Origin: Pseudoalteromonas ostreae
GTDB lineage: Bacteria > Pseudomonadota > Gammaproteobacteria > Enterobacterales > Alteromonadaceae
Assembly: GCF_018069805.1 (NCBI RefSeq)
Contig: NZ_JAGPYN010000012.1
Coordinates: 94,523-158,522 of the forward strand
DNA length: 64,000 bases
Direction: 5' to 3'
Position numbers and translations under genes: made by a program. The notes below the pieces were generated by a model, which was given only the letters and a program-made list of their open reading frames with translations, was not told the DNA's origin and did no database searches. Position 1 is the stretch's first letter. Each line of letters begins with the position of its first letter. Positions 8,635 to 18,286 of the stretch are shown piece after piece.

Positions 8635-9954
8635 ATGGAACTGATACTAAACATTACTAGTTATCATCGACTCTCGCCTGAAATTGAAGCATCTAAAATA
8701 GTAAAAGACTCACTTATATTCGGTCGTTCAGAAGCATGTGATTGGCATCTACCTGATCCTGAAAAAATCATTTCCAGTAAGCATGGTCGTATCGAGCGGG
8801 ACGGTGATTCATTTACTGTGATTGATACTTCTACAAATGGTATTTATTCAAATTACAGTGTTTCAGCTATTGGTCAAGGTAATAAACAAAAGTTATCTGA
8901 TAGTGATATTTTAACGGTAGGTGATTTTCAAATTGAAGTGAAAATCGCAGCAGCGAAGTCAGTTACTCCTGTTATCGATGAGTTTAGTTCAGTAACCACT
9001 GCAAAAGCAAACAACGCAGCTGCTCAATCTCAATATTTTGATTCTAATGGCAATAATTCAAATTCTGAGCATTTTTATAATGACTCAATTATGAATGAAC
9101 CAATGCCAGAAGCTTCTATGACTCAAGCTGTAGATTCGCAATCGCAGAGTCATATCCCAGAAAATTGGGATGAGATCGCACATTTGCTGAACCCTGAAAT
9201 GGTTAATATTAGCAATCAACATGCAATATCTAGTCATGCGACGGCTAATATAGCTGAGCCTAAAATCGAAGTTCCCGCAGCTGTAAATACACAGCCAGAA
9301 GTAGCAAAGGAAGCTCATGTCTTGGCTCCTACAGTACAACCTACGGTAGAAACCAAATCAATAGCAAATAGCGCAGGATTAACAGGAGCTTTTTTAAAAG
9401 GACTCGGCGTTAAACCAGAATTGCAAAATGCTTTAACGACTGAAAAGCTATGGTTTGAAATGGGCCAAGGGCTAAACCTTCTTTTGACAGAGTTGATGGA
9501 ATCGTTACGCCAAAGAGCATTGGTGAAAAACCAATTACGTGTAAATCAAACTATGTTTCAAACCCAGCAGAATAACCCAATTAAGTTTTCGGCAAATATA
9601 GATGATGTTATTCAGAACTTATTCATAATCAATAGTGCAAGCTTTCTATCTTCTCGGGAATCGATTAAAGAAAGCTTCATCGACACTCGCAGACATGAAC
9701 ATGCTTTATTAGCAGGAGCTGATGGTGTATTGAAAGGAATATTAGAGCAGGTTTCACCTTCTCACATAAATCAGCAAGTGAATAATCACGCTAATATTTT
9801 GAAAATAATTCCTGGCCAATCTGAATCGAAAAGCTGGAAATTGTATCAAAATCTGCATGACGAGTTATCACGTGACGTTAATGCTAAAGGTGCGATGGCA
9901 TTATCAGATGATTTCCTCAAAGCATACAATGATAAAATTCAAGAAACTTTTTAA
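8635..9954 (+). CDS. tagH: TagH, FHA-domain protein of the T6SS
   Basis: This is a forkhead-associated scaffold protein of about 439 residues. The N-terminal FHA domain (about residues 20-105) has the GRS...W, SSKHGRI and TNGIYSN motifs that bind phosphothreonine. A low-complexity Gln/Pro/Ala linker leads to the T6SS-specific C-terminal domain beginning at GAFLKGLGV. In characterised systems phosphorylated Fha/TagH promotes recruitment of sheath and ClpV components. The start is uncertain: ATG 8635 gives MELILNITSY, typical of the family, while ATG 8617 would add six residues; neither has a strong Shine-Dalgarno sequence. It is the first gene of the tagH-pppA operon. Confidence 0.92.
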   Translation: MELILNITSYHRLSPEIEASKIVKDSLIFGRSEACDWHLPDPEKIISSKHGRIERDGDSFTVIDTSTNGIYSNYSVSAIGQGNKQKLSDSDILTVGDFQIEVKIAAAKSVTPVIDEFSSVTTAKANNAAAQSQYFDSNGNNSNSEHFYNDSIMNEPMPEASMTQAVDSQSQSHIPENWDEIAHLLNPEMVNISNQHAISSHATANIAEPKIEVPAAVNTQPEVAKEAHVLAPTVQPTVETKSIANSAGLTGAFLKGLGVKPELQNALTTEKLWFEMGQGLNLLLTELMESLRQRALVKNQLRVNQTMFQTQQNNPIKFSANIDDVIQNLFIINSASFLSSRESIKESFIDTRRHEHALLAGADGVLKGILEQVSPSHINQQVNNHANILKIIPGQSESKSWKLYQNLHDELSRDVNAKGAMALSDDFLKAYNDKIQETF

Positions 9955-9966
9955 AAAGGAAAGTAA

Positions 9967-10434
9967 ATGATGCGTAACATTAAGCTCTACTTACTGAGTT
10001 TTAGTTTACTATTTTTGATCATGGGTTGTTCAACAATGAATAAGTTTGTCCCACCATCAACAGAATTAATCATTAATGTATCAGAAAACGTAAATCCTGA
10101 TACTTCTGAGCGACCGTCTCCAGTTGTAATGAAAATTTTTGAGCTTAGTTCAAGAACTATATTTGATACGCAAGACTTTTTTAGTTTATATGAGTCGCCT
10201 GAAAAGTTATTAGGCCCTGATTTACTTAAAAAAGATGAGTTAGAATTACAACCAGGTTCAGTACAAAAGTATGAGATGAGTCTTAATCGTAATACTCGCT
10301 TTGTAGGAGTCGTGGTAGCGTATAGGAATATAGATCAAGCCAGATGGAGAGCGGTGATAGAAGTCGATCCTACTGGCTATGACGATATCGATGTAAATGT
10401 TGAATCAATTGCAACATACATGAGAGAGCATTAA
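9967..10434 (+). CDS. tssJ: TssJ, outer-membrane lipoprotein of the T6SS membrane complex
   Basis: This lipoprotein of 155 residues anchors the TssJLM complex in the outer membrane. A hydrophobic signal ends in the lipobox IMGC (Cys near residue 21), and the mature part shows the TssJ beta-sandwich pattern: SPVVMKIFELSS, DFFSLYE and LGPDLLKKDELELQPGS followed by a C-terminal FVGVVVAYRN. AAAGGAAAG precedes the ATG. It follows tagH by 12 bases and is followed 12 bases later by tssK. Confidence 0.94.
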   Translation: MMRNIKLYLLSFSLLFLIMGCSTMNKFVPPSTELIINVSENVNPDTSERPSPVVMKIFELSSRTIFDTQDFFSLYESPEKLLGPDLLKKDELELQPGSVQKYEMSLNRNTRFVGVVVAYRNIDQARWRAVIEVDPTGYDDIDVNVESIATYMREH

Positions 10435-10446
10435 TAAGGATATAAA

Positions 10447-11775
10447 ATGAGTGATACCACTCGTGTTGCTTGGACTGAAGGGATGTTCTTAAGGCCACAA
10501 CACTTTCAACAATCAGATAAACATTTTTCACATTTAATCAAACAAGTGTGCAATGGTAATTTAGCTGATCCTTGGGGAGTTCTAGAGTTAGATATTGACA
10601 CTGAGCTGTTAAATACTGGGCAGTTTGCAATTGACTTTTTGTCGGCAATTACTCCTGACTTACTGCCAATTGATATGCCAAGGTCAACGTCATTACCTGA
10701 GCCTCTGGTTGTTAACAAGGACACCTATAATGAAATTGTTTATTTGGCAATTCCAGCGCTTAAAGCCAGTGGTATTAATATCTCAGCGGCCGACGAAAAC
10801 TTAGTTACGCGTTATAAGCTCACTGATTTAGCGGTAAATGATGATTCATTAGGCCCGCAATCACAAGAGACTATTCAGGTTGCAAAGATTTATAGCAAAC
10901 TGGTGTTAGGGTCAGATGATCACGCTGGATTTATACTTTTACCTTTGGCTAAGATTACAGAAGTCAGTACTGAGGGTAGGATCAAGCTTGATAGTAAGTT
11001 TATTCCTGCCTCGTTGAAAGTTGCGCAATGTAAGCCTCTGCTAGGGTTAGTTAGAGAGATAGGCTCCATGATCAAACAGCGTTCAGAGAGTATTGCTGTG
11101 CGTTTATGTCAAGGTTATGCGGGCAGCACTTCGGTTGCTGATTTTATAATGCTGCAAACACTCAATAAATATGACGCGGTATTTGATAGTCTGTTAATGG
11201 TTAATAATTTACATCCTAATATTTTATATACTCGTTTAATTGAACTGTCGGGTGAACTGGCAACATTCAGTACTGCTAATAAACGAGTTCCTAAACTGCC
11301 TAAGTATGAGCATGACAATTTAGGGGCCGTATTTGGTGAAATCGTTAACTTCTTATATCAATCTTTAAGTCATGTGATTGAGCAAACCGCAACAGAAATT
11401 AAGCTTGAGCAAAGTAAATTTGGTATTTCCTTTGGTGCATTAAAAGATAAAACGATCCTTGATTCTGGGCAGTTTATTCTCGCTATTAAAGCGAGTGTGC
11501 CCCATGAGGAATTACGTCAAGTTTTACCTTCTCAGGTTAAAATCGGTAGCGTTGAAACTATTCGTGATCTAGTTAATAACCAGATACCAGGTATAACAAT
11601 AAGCAGTTTACCTACAGCACCAAGGCAAATTCCGTACCATGCAGGTTTTCATTACTTTGAATTGAACAAGCATGGTCAGCATTGGGATAAGCTTCGCACA
11701 AGTGGTGGCATCGCTATTCACTTATCTGGTAGCTACCCAGAGTTACAATTAAGCCTTTGGGCTATACGAACTTAA
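10447..11775 (+). CDS. tssK: TssK, T6SS baseplate protein
   Basis: This baseplate subunit of 442 residues links the TssFGE wedge to the TssJLM membrane complex. The start VAWTEGMFLRPQHFQQSD is the diagnostic TssK N-terminus, and the C-terminal portion (FHYFELNKHGQHWDKLRTSGGIAIH) is the usual conserved end. Length is normal for the family. AAGGA precedes the ATG. It is the third gene of the operon, between tssJ and tssL as in most clusters. Confidence 0.96.
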   Translation: MSDTTRVAWTEGMFLRPQHFQQSDKHFSHLIKQVCNGNLADPWGVLELDIDTELLNTGQFAIDFLSAITPDLLPIDMPRSTSLPEPLVVNKDTYNEIVYLAIPALKASGINISAADENLVTRYKLTDLAVNDDSLGPQSQETIQVAKIYSKLVLGSDDHAGFILLPLAKITEVSTEGRIKLDSKFIPASLKVAQCKPLLGLVREIGSMIKQRSESIAVRLCQGYAGSTSVADFIMLQTLNKYDAVFDSLLMVNNLHPNILYTRLIELSGELATFSTANKRVPKLPKYEHDNLGAVFGEIVNFLYQSLSHVIEQTATEIKLEQSKFGISFGALKDKTILDSGQFILAIKASVPHEELRQVLPSQVKIGSVETIRDLVNNQIPGITISSLPTAPRQIPYHAGFHYFELNKHGQHWDKLRTSGGIAIHLSGSYPELQLSLWAIRT

Positions 11776-11796
11776 CTGTTAAAAGGAAGAGTTTCA

Positions 11797-13077
11797 ATGG
11801 ATGAAACCATTATCAAACCACGCCCTGGCAGACTAGGGCGTGACACATCAAATAACTCAAAAACAGCAACTGATCCTGAAAAGACAGTTATGTCTATTGA
11901 GCCTATATCAAATGCTGTTTCTAGTAATGCGAAAGTTTCTATTTTCAAAAACCCATTACTAGAAGCTGCTACCGATTGCTTTTCACTGGTTATATCGATC
12001 AACCAAGCTAAAGAAATGACTAATTTAGCCGCTTTGAAGCATCGCTGTGTTGAAGCGATTAAGCGTTTTGAGGTTGAAGTTAGAAACCAGGTGCTTCCCA
12101 AAGAAGTAATTGAAAATTCACGCTATTGTTTATGTGCAATTTTGGATGAATCAGTTTTAAACTCTAAGTGGAGTTCGATGGAATGGGCTGATGAGAGCTT
12201 GCTATCAACCTTCCATAAAGAAACCTTTGGTGGTGAGTATTTTTATACCTTATTAGATAATGCACTTGGGCAACCAGAGCAACATAAAGCATTTTTAGAA
12301 TTACAGTATCACTGCTTAAATTTAGGTTTCAAGGGCAAATATCGGGTTGATAGTGTTGGCGATAATAAAGTTGAAGAATACCGTTCTCGTATTTATCACC
12401 TGTTAAATCAGCTAGATGGGCCTATTAGCAACAAGTTATCACCTACTTGGAAAGAAAGAGTTGCAGCAGGCGTTGAACTTAGAAGCCAAGTACCTCTTTG
12501 GGTTATTTTTTCAGTTTTAGGTTTAGCATTATTAATTGTGTATCTGTTTATCAATATGAAACTTAATGACCAGGTTGTATTGGTGAATGAGAAGCTGGCG
12601 GTGATCCATCCATTAGCGCAAACGCAGAGTGTTGATAAGAAAGATCAGCAACTACAAGTGTTAGAGCAACTTTTACAGACTGAGATTCAGATGGGGATTG
12701 TCTCTGTCGAGAAGAGCAATGATCGCATTCGGATCACTATCAATAGTGAAAGTTTGTTTAACCAAGGTGATTCAAAATTATTACCATCATTTCAGCCAAT
12801 ACTTGAAAAACTAGCACTGAGTTTAGAAGGTACAAAGGGGCGAATTTTAATTACAGGCCATACAGATGACACGCCTATTCGCACGGATAAATATCCCTCT
12901 AATTGGCATCTATCTTTAGCTAGAGCAACTCAAGTTGCTAATTCTATGGCTAAAAGCACTAACCTTAGCGGCCGCTTGTGGCCTGAAGGTAAAGGTGCTG
13001 CCGAACCAATCGCTAGCAATTCAGATTCAGCTTCTCGGTCATTGAACCGACGAATTGAAATTGATTTATTATTTTAA
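11797..13077 (+). CDS. tssL: TssL with C-terminal OmpA-like peptidoglycan-binding domain
   Basis: This inner-membrane subunit of 426 residues belongs to the TssJLM complex. A disordered N-terminus precedes the cytoplasmic DotU-like domain (about residues 50-215), a single transmembrane helix is at about 228-250 (PLWVIFSVLGLALLIVYLF), and an OmpA/MotB-like domain fills the C-terminal third (ILITGHTDDTPI...NWHLSLARA). This is the specialised TssL type that binds the cell wall by itself, so no separate TagL anchor is needed. AAAAGGAAGAG precedes the ATG. Confidence 0.95.
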   Translation: MDETIIKPRPGRLGRDTSNNSKTATDPEKTVMSIEPISNAVSSNAKVSIFKNPLLEAATDCFSLVISINQAKEMTNLAALKHRCVEAIKRFEVEVRNQVLPKEVIENSRYCLCAILDESVLNSKWSSMEWADESLLSTFHKETFGGEYFYTLLDNALGQPEQHKAFLELQYHCLNLGFKGKYRVDSVGDNKVEEYRSRIYHLLNQLDGPISNKLSPTWKERVAAGVELRSQVPLWVIFSVLGLALLIVYLFINMKLNDQVVLVNEKLAVIHPLAQTQSVDKKDQQLQVLEQLLQTEIQMGIVSVEKSNDRIRITINSESLFNQGDSKLLPSFQPILEKLALSLEGTKGRILITGHTDDTPIRTDKYPSNWHLSLARATQVANSMAKSTNLSGRLWPEGKGAAEPIASNSDSASRSLNRRIEIDLLF

Positions 13078-13087
13078 TGGGGCTGGA

Positions 13088-16000
13088 ATGAACTTTTTAC
13101 AGAAACTCAAATATTTACTTACATCGCGTACAGCAATCCTAATTATTGGCTTTAGCGCACTGTCCTTACTCATTTGGTTTGGTGGCCCCTTGATTGCTAT
13201 TGCTGGTTATGTACCACTGGCGAGTGTTGCCTCAAGATTATTTACCATTTTAGTGGTTATTCTTATTTTTGCGATCACGAAAATATACCGTTTGACTCGA
13301 CAAAGTAAACGAGATGAAAAAATGGCTAATGAGTTAATCGATAGTGATGACTCAAACAGTAATGAAGTAAATGAAGAAATTACGACCTTAAAAACAAGAA
13401 TGGGTGAAGCGATTGATTTACTTAAAGATGTAAAACTCTTTAAGGGAAAAAATATCTATCAATTACCTTGGTACATTATGATCGGACCACCGGGAGCTGG
13501 AAAAACAACGGTGATCAACAATTCAGGCTTGGACTATCCATTAAAAGATAAGCTTGGAGTTGATTTGATTCATGGCGTTGGTGGTACTCGAAATTGTGAT
13601 TGGTGGTTTACTAACAAAGCGGTACTCATTGATACGGCAGGACGTTACACCACTCAAAGCAGTCATGCAAAACATGACTCGCGTGCCTGGGAAGGCTTTT
13701 TAGGTTTACTGCGCAAGTACCGCCCATTACGACCAATCAACGGTGTAATGATCAGTATGGGTATTTCTGAGTTAATGAGCCAAACTAAAACAGAGCGAAA
13801 CCTCCATGCGCGCGCAATCAAGCAACGTCTACAAGAGTTACAAAATCAGCTAGGAATGACTTTTCCTGTCTATGTTATTTTCTCAAAAGTTGATTTAATC
13901 GAAGGTTTTAGAGAGTTTTTTGCCGAATTAAGTGAAGAAGAGTGTGAGCAAGTTTGGGGGGTTACTTTTGAACTTGATTTAGATAAAAACACCCAAGTTG
14001 ATGCTTTTAATAAAGAGTTTCATACACTTATAGCTAAGTTAACTGAGCTGCTAAATCGCCGTTTGATTAATGAGCGCAATGAAGAAATCAGAGCGAAAAT
14101 TTTCGAATTCCCAAGACAGCTTCGTGTATTGCAAGGTGTTGGTGATGCATTTTTGAAAGAAATTTTTACCCCTAATGCGTATGAAGAACTACCTATGTTT
14201 AGGGGGGTATACTTAACCAGTGCGACTCAAGAAGGAACACCGGCCAGCCTTTTAAGTGATGCAAATAACACCAGCGGCAGCTACATAAATCAATCTAAGA
14301 GCTTTTTCATCAAAAATGTATTAGAAAAAGTCATCTTTCCTGAGCAAAATTTAGCAAGTACCAACAAACACCATGATAAGCAAAACAAATGGTTACGTAT
14401 AGCAAGTATCTCTTTGGCTTGTGCTTGTGTGGTTGGTTTTTCAGCATCATGGTATTTTAGTTATGCATGGAATAATAACCTAATCACGGTCACTGAAGAT
14501 GCAATTGAGTCATATCAAGAAATAGATGCGGCATCCTTTGATCGCAGCAATGTACTGGTACTCAATGACAGGCTTAATTCACTACGAGCACTTCCTGCGC
14601 GTAGTGATGCTTTTAATAATGAGCAAGACTCGTCATCAGTTGGGTTTAATAAATTAAATGAAATTAAACAGTCGTCGAACGATGCCTACGACAGAGCATT
14701 ACAAACGTTCTTGGCGCCTTTTATGCTTAATACCTTAACGAAGGAAATGGAAACTCACCCTGAGCACTTGAGTTATTTGTACGAAACATTGAAGTGTTAT
14801 TTAATGTTGTTTCAACCCGAGTATTTTGAGCATGAAGATATAATCGTATGGTTTAATGCATACTTAGAGCGTAGCTTCTCAGGTGAGAAAAATACACAAA
14901 CTCGACTTGATTTAATGGACCATATAGCGGCATTACTTGAAAAAGGTGTTGCCTATGAAGAAGTTGATAACCAAGCAGTTAAAATTGCACGTGCAGAGCT
15001 TACTAAATTACCTATTGCTGAGCGGGCATATCAAAGACTTCAAGCTGACTTTCTCGATAGTAGTATTCCACCATTTAGGCTGACGGATATTATTAGCTTT
15101 GAAAGTGCCCAAAAGTTTTCATTTCGCAATAACAGTGAGCTAACTCGTAGTATTCCTGGTTTATACACATTCAATGGCTTCCACGGCATTTTTAATATCG
15201 AAAAGAGTAAGATGCTAGGAAACCTAATGGCGAGTAGCTGGGTTTATGGAGAAGAAGCGTCTGGAACGTATGATATTTCTAAAGATGAAATAGAAAAGAA
15301 ATTAGAGCAGCGTTATTTTCAGGATTATATCTATTATTGGCAGTCATTCCTAGATGACCTAAATTTAAACCAATATAGTTCTCCTGCTGAAGGGGTCAAT
15401 ATTACAGATGTGTTAGCAGGTTCAGAAGCCCCGATCAAAAACATCATTTTAGCGGTGCAGAAAAATGTTCAATTAACTCAATTACCAGTCTCTGAAAATC
15501 AAAAAGCTGCTGGGAAAGTTGCGGCTAATGCTGCTGAAATTGCGATGCAAACTAAAGCGAATAGAATCAAACGGTTCTTGCCTGACGAAGCGCCAAAATT
15601 TGATATCAAGCTACCAGGGTATCAAGTTGAAGAGGCATTTGAGGATGTACTTAAAATAGACGCTCAGCAGTTAGATAATATGCAAAAGAATCTCAGGGAG
15701 CTGAATGTTTATTTGACCAAACTTGATCGAGGCGATCAGTTAAAGTCTTCCATCAAAGATCAAATCAGCGGTAAAAGTAAGCCTAGCTTTATCCGCCAAT
15801 TAGAGTTTCAAAGCCGTGATTTACCTTATCCTTTTAATAGCTGGCTGTTAGATATTAGCCGAGATACCAGTAACATTACTAAAAATAGCGCCAATAGACA
15901 CTTAAATGAGATTTGGAAAAGCAAAGTATTACGAGAATACAATGCAGCCATTGTTGGACGCTACCCGTTTTCACCTAATGCAGATAAAGAAGTGAATTTA

Positions 16001-16588
16001 AAAGACTTTACTCGATTTTTTGGACCTAGCGGTACGATTGATAGTTTCTTTAATAGCTATGTTGCACCTAGTGTTGACATGAACTCACGACCATGGAAGT
16101 TTGAAAAAGACATTGGTATCAGCCGAGATACTTTGGCAATGTTTGAACTTGCGAATCAAATACAGCTCGCATTTTTTGATGGTGGTAGCAGCACACCAAG
16201 GATTGAGTTCGGCTTGAAACCTTTAGAATTAGATCAAACAATCTCGAGTTTTATGCTTGAGATTGATGGTCAATCAATGACCTATAGACACGGGCCATTA
16301 AAAGTGAGTAATTTTGTTTGGCCTGGAGCCACAGGACAAAGTAAAACACGCGTTGTATTTACTCCACCGAGTGGCGGACGCTCAATAAATACCACTTACC
16401 AAGGTGAATGGTCGTTATATCGTATGCTTGATGAACTAAGCGCCAAACGAAGTAAAACACGGAAAGATCTGAAACTACACTTTGCGCTTATGGGTAATAA
16501 CGCAAAAGTAGAGCTATTACCGAAGTCAATTAGGCATCCATTTTGGAATAAGAGTATAGAGAAGTTTTCATGTCCGACCCGATTATAA
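13088..16588 (+). CDS. tssM: TssM (IcmF family), inner-membrane channel subunit of the T6SS
   Basis: This protein of 1166 residues spans the inner membrane and crosses the periplasm to TssJ. Two N-terminal transmembrane helices lie at about residues 12-60, followed by a cytoplasmic NTPase-like domain with Walker A GPPGAGKTT near residue 135, then a third transmembrane helix near 440-460 (IASISLACACVVGFS) and a large periplasmic domain. The ATP-binding loop is intact. I placed the start at ATG 13088 (MNFLQKLKYLL), preceded by GGGGCTGGA; an in-frame ATG at 13055 lies inside tssL. The 3' end overlaps tagF by 19 bases. Confidence 0.94.
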   Translation: MNFLQKLKYLLTSRTAILIIGFSALSLLIWFGGPLIAIAGYVPLASVASRLFTILVVILIFAITKIYRLTRQSKRDEKMANELIDSDDSNSNEVNEEITTLKTRMGEAIDLLKDVKLFKGKNIYQLPWYIMIGPPGAGKTTVINNSGLDYPLKDKLGVDLIHGVGGTRNCDWWFTNKAVLIDTAGRYTTQSSHAKHDSRAWEGFLGLLRKYRPLRPINGVMISMGISELMSQTKTERNLHARAIKQRLQELQNQLGMTFPVYVIFSKVDLIEGFREFFAELSEEECEQVWGVTFELDLDKNTQVDAFNKEFHTLIAKLTELLNRRLINERNEEIRAKIFEFPRQLRVLQGVGDAFLKEIFTPNAYEELPMFRGVYLTSATQEGTPASLLSDANNTSGSYINQSKSFFIKNVLEKVIFPEQNLASTNKHHDKQNKWLRIASISLACACVVGFSASWYFSYAWNNNLITVTEDAIESYQEIDAASFDRSNVLVLNDRLNSLRALPARSDAFNNEQDSSSVGFNKLNEIKQSSNDAYDRALQTFLAPFMLNTLTKEMETHPEHLSYLYETLKCYLMLFQPEYFEHEDIIVWFNAYLERSFSGEKNTQTRLDLMDHIAALLEKGVAYEEVDNQAVKIARAELTKLPIAERAYQRLQADFLDSSIPPFRLTDIISFESAQKFSFRNNSELTRSIPGLYTFNGFHGIFNIEKSKMLGNLMASSWVYGEEASGTYDISKDEIEKKLEQRYFQDYIYYWQSFLDDLNLNQYSSPAEGVNITDVLAGSEAPIKNIILAVQKNVQLTQLPVSENQKAAGKVAANAAEIAMQTKANRIKRFLPDEAPKFDIKLPGYQVEEAFEDVLKIDAQQLDNMQKNLRELNVYLTKLDRGDQLKSSIKDQISGKSKPSFIRQLEFQSRDLPYPFNSWLLDISRDTSNITKNSANRHLNEIWKSKVLREYNAAIVGRYPFSPNADKEVNLKDFTRFFGPSGTIDSFFNSYVAPSVDMNSRPWKFEKDIGISRDTLAMFELANQIQLAFFDGGSSTPRIEFGLKPLELDQTISSFMLEIDGQSMTYRHGPLKVSNFVWPGATGQSKTRVVFTPPSGGRSINTTYQGEWSLYRMLDELSAKRSKTRKDLKLHFALMGNNAKVELLPKSIRHPFWNKSIEKFSCPTRL

Positions 16589-17301
16589 ATATTGGCTATT
16601 TGGGTAAAGTCCCTAGTTTAGGTGACTTTGTTCAAGATAGTGTATCCAAAGAGTTCTCAGAACATTGGGAAAAATGGCTACAAGCTGCTATTGCTGTAAG
16701 CAAAGAGCAGCTTGGGGAGCTGTGGCAAGATAATTATTTAACTGGCCCGGTTTGGCATTTTGCTTTGTCAGCGAATATTGTTGGTGATAAGGGAGTCATG
16801 GGGACTTTAATGCCAAGTATGGATGCGGTGGGGCGTCATTATCCATTTACCGTAGCCAGCACACTAGAGTATGCACCTATTGATGTTTTAAACTCTGGCG
16901 TTTTTTCATTAGCTTATGAAGATGTTGTGTTGAAAGTACTTGATAACTCAGTTGATCTTTTCTCTTGGAGGAAAGAAGTTGCGAAAACCTTGAATGCAGT
17001 TCAGGGCACTCGTAAAGCACTGAGTTATTTTAATACCGCAGATAAAAACAAAACAGGCGAGGCATTTGAGTTTTCAGGTGATGAACTGACAGAGACGGTT
17101 TTACAAGATGTAATGCATGCTGCTTTGTGTAAGAAATATGGTGATTATAGTGTTTGGTGGACTCATGGCTCGTGCAATATAAAACCTATGATGCTGGTAA
17201 CGGCTGGACTCCCAGCAATTAATCAAGTTGCAGCAATGTTAGATGGCAGATGGAAGCACTGGGAATGGAATTATACACAGGTAAAAAAGACTGATGAGTA
17301 A
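16570..17301 (+). CDS. tagF: TagF, T6SS-associated repressor protein
   Basis: This 243-residue protein starts with IGYLGKVPSLGDFVQ, the signature of the TagF N-terminal (DUF2094) family, and includes the FHEW-like WHFALSANIVGDKGVMGTLMPSMDAVGRHYPF block. In Pseudomonas TagF is a post-translational negative regulator of the T6SS acting through the FHA protein; in some species it is fused to the PppA phosphatase. Here the two are separate but overlapping genes in the order tagF-pppA, which supports joint action. It overlaps tssM upstream and pppA downstream. Confidence 0.9.
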   Translation: MSDPIINIGYLGKVPSLGDFVQDSVSKEFSEHWEKWLQAAIAVSKEQLGELWQDNYLTGPVWHFALSANIVGDKGVMGTLMPSMDAVGRHYPFTVASTLEYAPIDVLNSGVFSLAYEDVVLKVLDNSVDLFSWRKEVAKTLNAVQGTRKALSYFNTADKNKTGEAFEFSGDELTETVLQDVMHAALCKKYGDYSVWWTHGSCNIKPMMLVTAGLPAINQVAAMLDGRWKHWEWNYTQVKKTDE

Positions 17302-18088
17302 CTTGAGTAGCAGTTATGCGATTACCCATCGCGGGGTTGTAAGGCAGCTAAATGAAGATGCCCATGTCGAAATAAACAGTCATAGTCTTTGGGTTGTTGC
17401 TGATGGTATGGGGGGCCATGAAGCGGGAGAAGTGGCAAGTCAGCTCGTCGTCGATACCATTAAAGGAACAGTTGAAGAATTGACCTTTGAAGAGCTAAAT
17501 GTGTCGCATATTGTCGTTGCTATTGAGAATGCGAACCGCCAATTAAATGAATACAGTGCACAATATTTAGGGAGCAAAACTGCAGGTAGTACAGTGACCG
17601 TTTTGTTTATTAAAAATGAGCAGTATTATGTGCTTTGGGTGGGTGACAGTCGAGCTTATTTGCTGCGCAATGGTCAGCTGCAACAAGTTTCAAAGGATCA
17701 TAGCCAAATCAACGATCTGATCGATGAAGGGGTTATTTCTGTTGAAGAAGCTAAGGACCATCCATTATCTAATGTCATAACTCGTGCTGTGGGTGTTACA
17801 CAAGACGTTAACGTTGATATGGTACAAAATGAAGTGAAATCAGGCGATATTTTTCTATTGTGCTCAGATGGATTAACTGGCGAATTATCTGATAATGATA
17901 TTCGCCGTTCATTAGAGCCAACGAGTATAATCGACTCTGGTATGGCACTTATGCATTCATCTCTTGTTCGTGGTGCGAAAGATAATGTAACTTGTATTTT
18001 GGTTAAATACGATAAAGAGCTTAGTAATTATAAATCTCATTCATTTAATGTTCAGGATGAGGCTACAATCCCATTATTTACAAAGTAA
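17294..18088 (+). CDS. pppA: PppA, PP2C-type Ser/Thr phosphatase of the T6SS
   Basis: This metal-dependent phosphatase of 264 residues counteracts the T6SS kinase. All PP2C motifs are present: NEDAH, VADGMGGHEAGEVAS, the TAGSTVTVL strand, WVGDSRAYLLRNGQL, KDHS, LLCSDGLTGEL and the final KDNVTCILVKY with the metal-binding Asp. It overlaps tagF by 8 bases and ends the first T6SS operon. Expected action: remove phosphothreonine from TagH and reset the system. Confidence 0.95.
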   Translation: MSNLSSSYAITHRGVVRQLNEDAHVEINSHSLWVVADGMGGHEAGEVASQLVVDTIKGTVEELTFEELNVSHIVVAIENANRQLNEYSAQYLGSKTAGSTVTVLFIKNEQYYVLWVGDSRAYLLRNGQLQQVSKDHSQINDLIDEGVISVEEAKDHPLSNVITRAVGVTQDVNVDMVQNEVKSGDIFLLCSDGLTGELSDNDIRRSLEPTSIIDSGMALMHSSLVRGAKDNVTCILVKYDKELSNYKSHSFNVQDEATIPLFTK

Positions 18089-18286
18089 ATATTTAGATTT
18101 ATTTTTAATGGCTATATACTAAAAAAAATAAATTAGTTTATAGACTTAGACATAATAAATAGGTTTGCTGTTCTATTTATGGGGGCAAGCTAAAGAGTAA
18201 CTATGCTTGTAATTTTAAATAAAAAATGTAATATGGTATCCGCTTTACTTTGTTTGGTTTTTATGGACAATTATTAGGACAATGGA
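18089..18286 (+). promoter_or_regulatory. Gap before tssA with hairpin and weak promoter candidate
   Basis: An 8-bp stem ATAAATAG/CTATTTAT (18155-18162 with 18173-18180) could end the upstream operon. TTGTAA at 18207-18212 and TAATAT at 18229-18234 (16-base spacing) form a weak promoter candidate for the tssA operon. Confidence 0.3.
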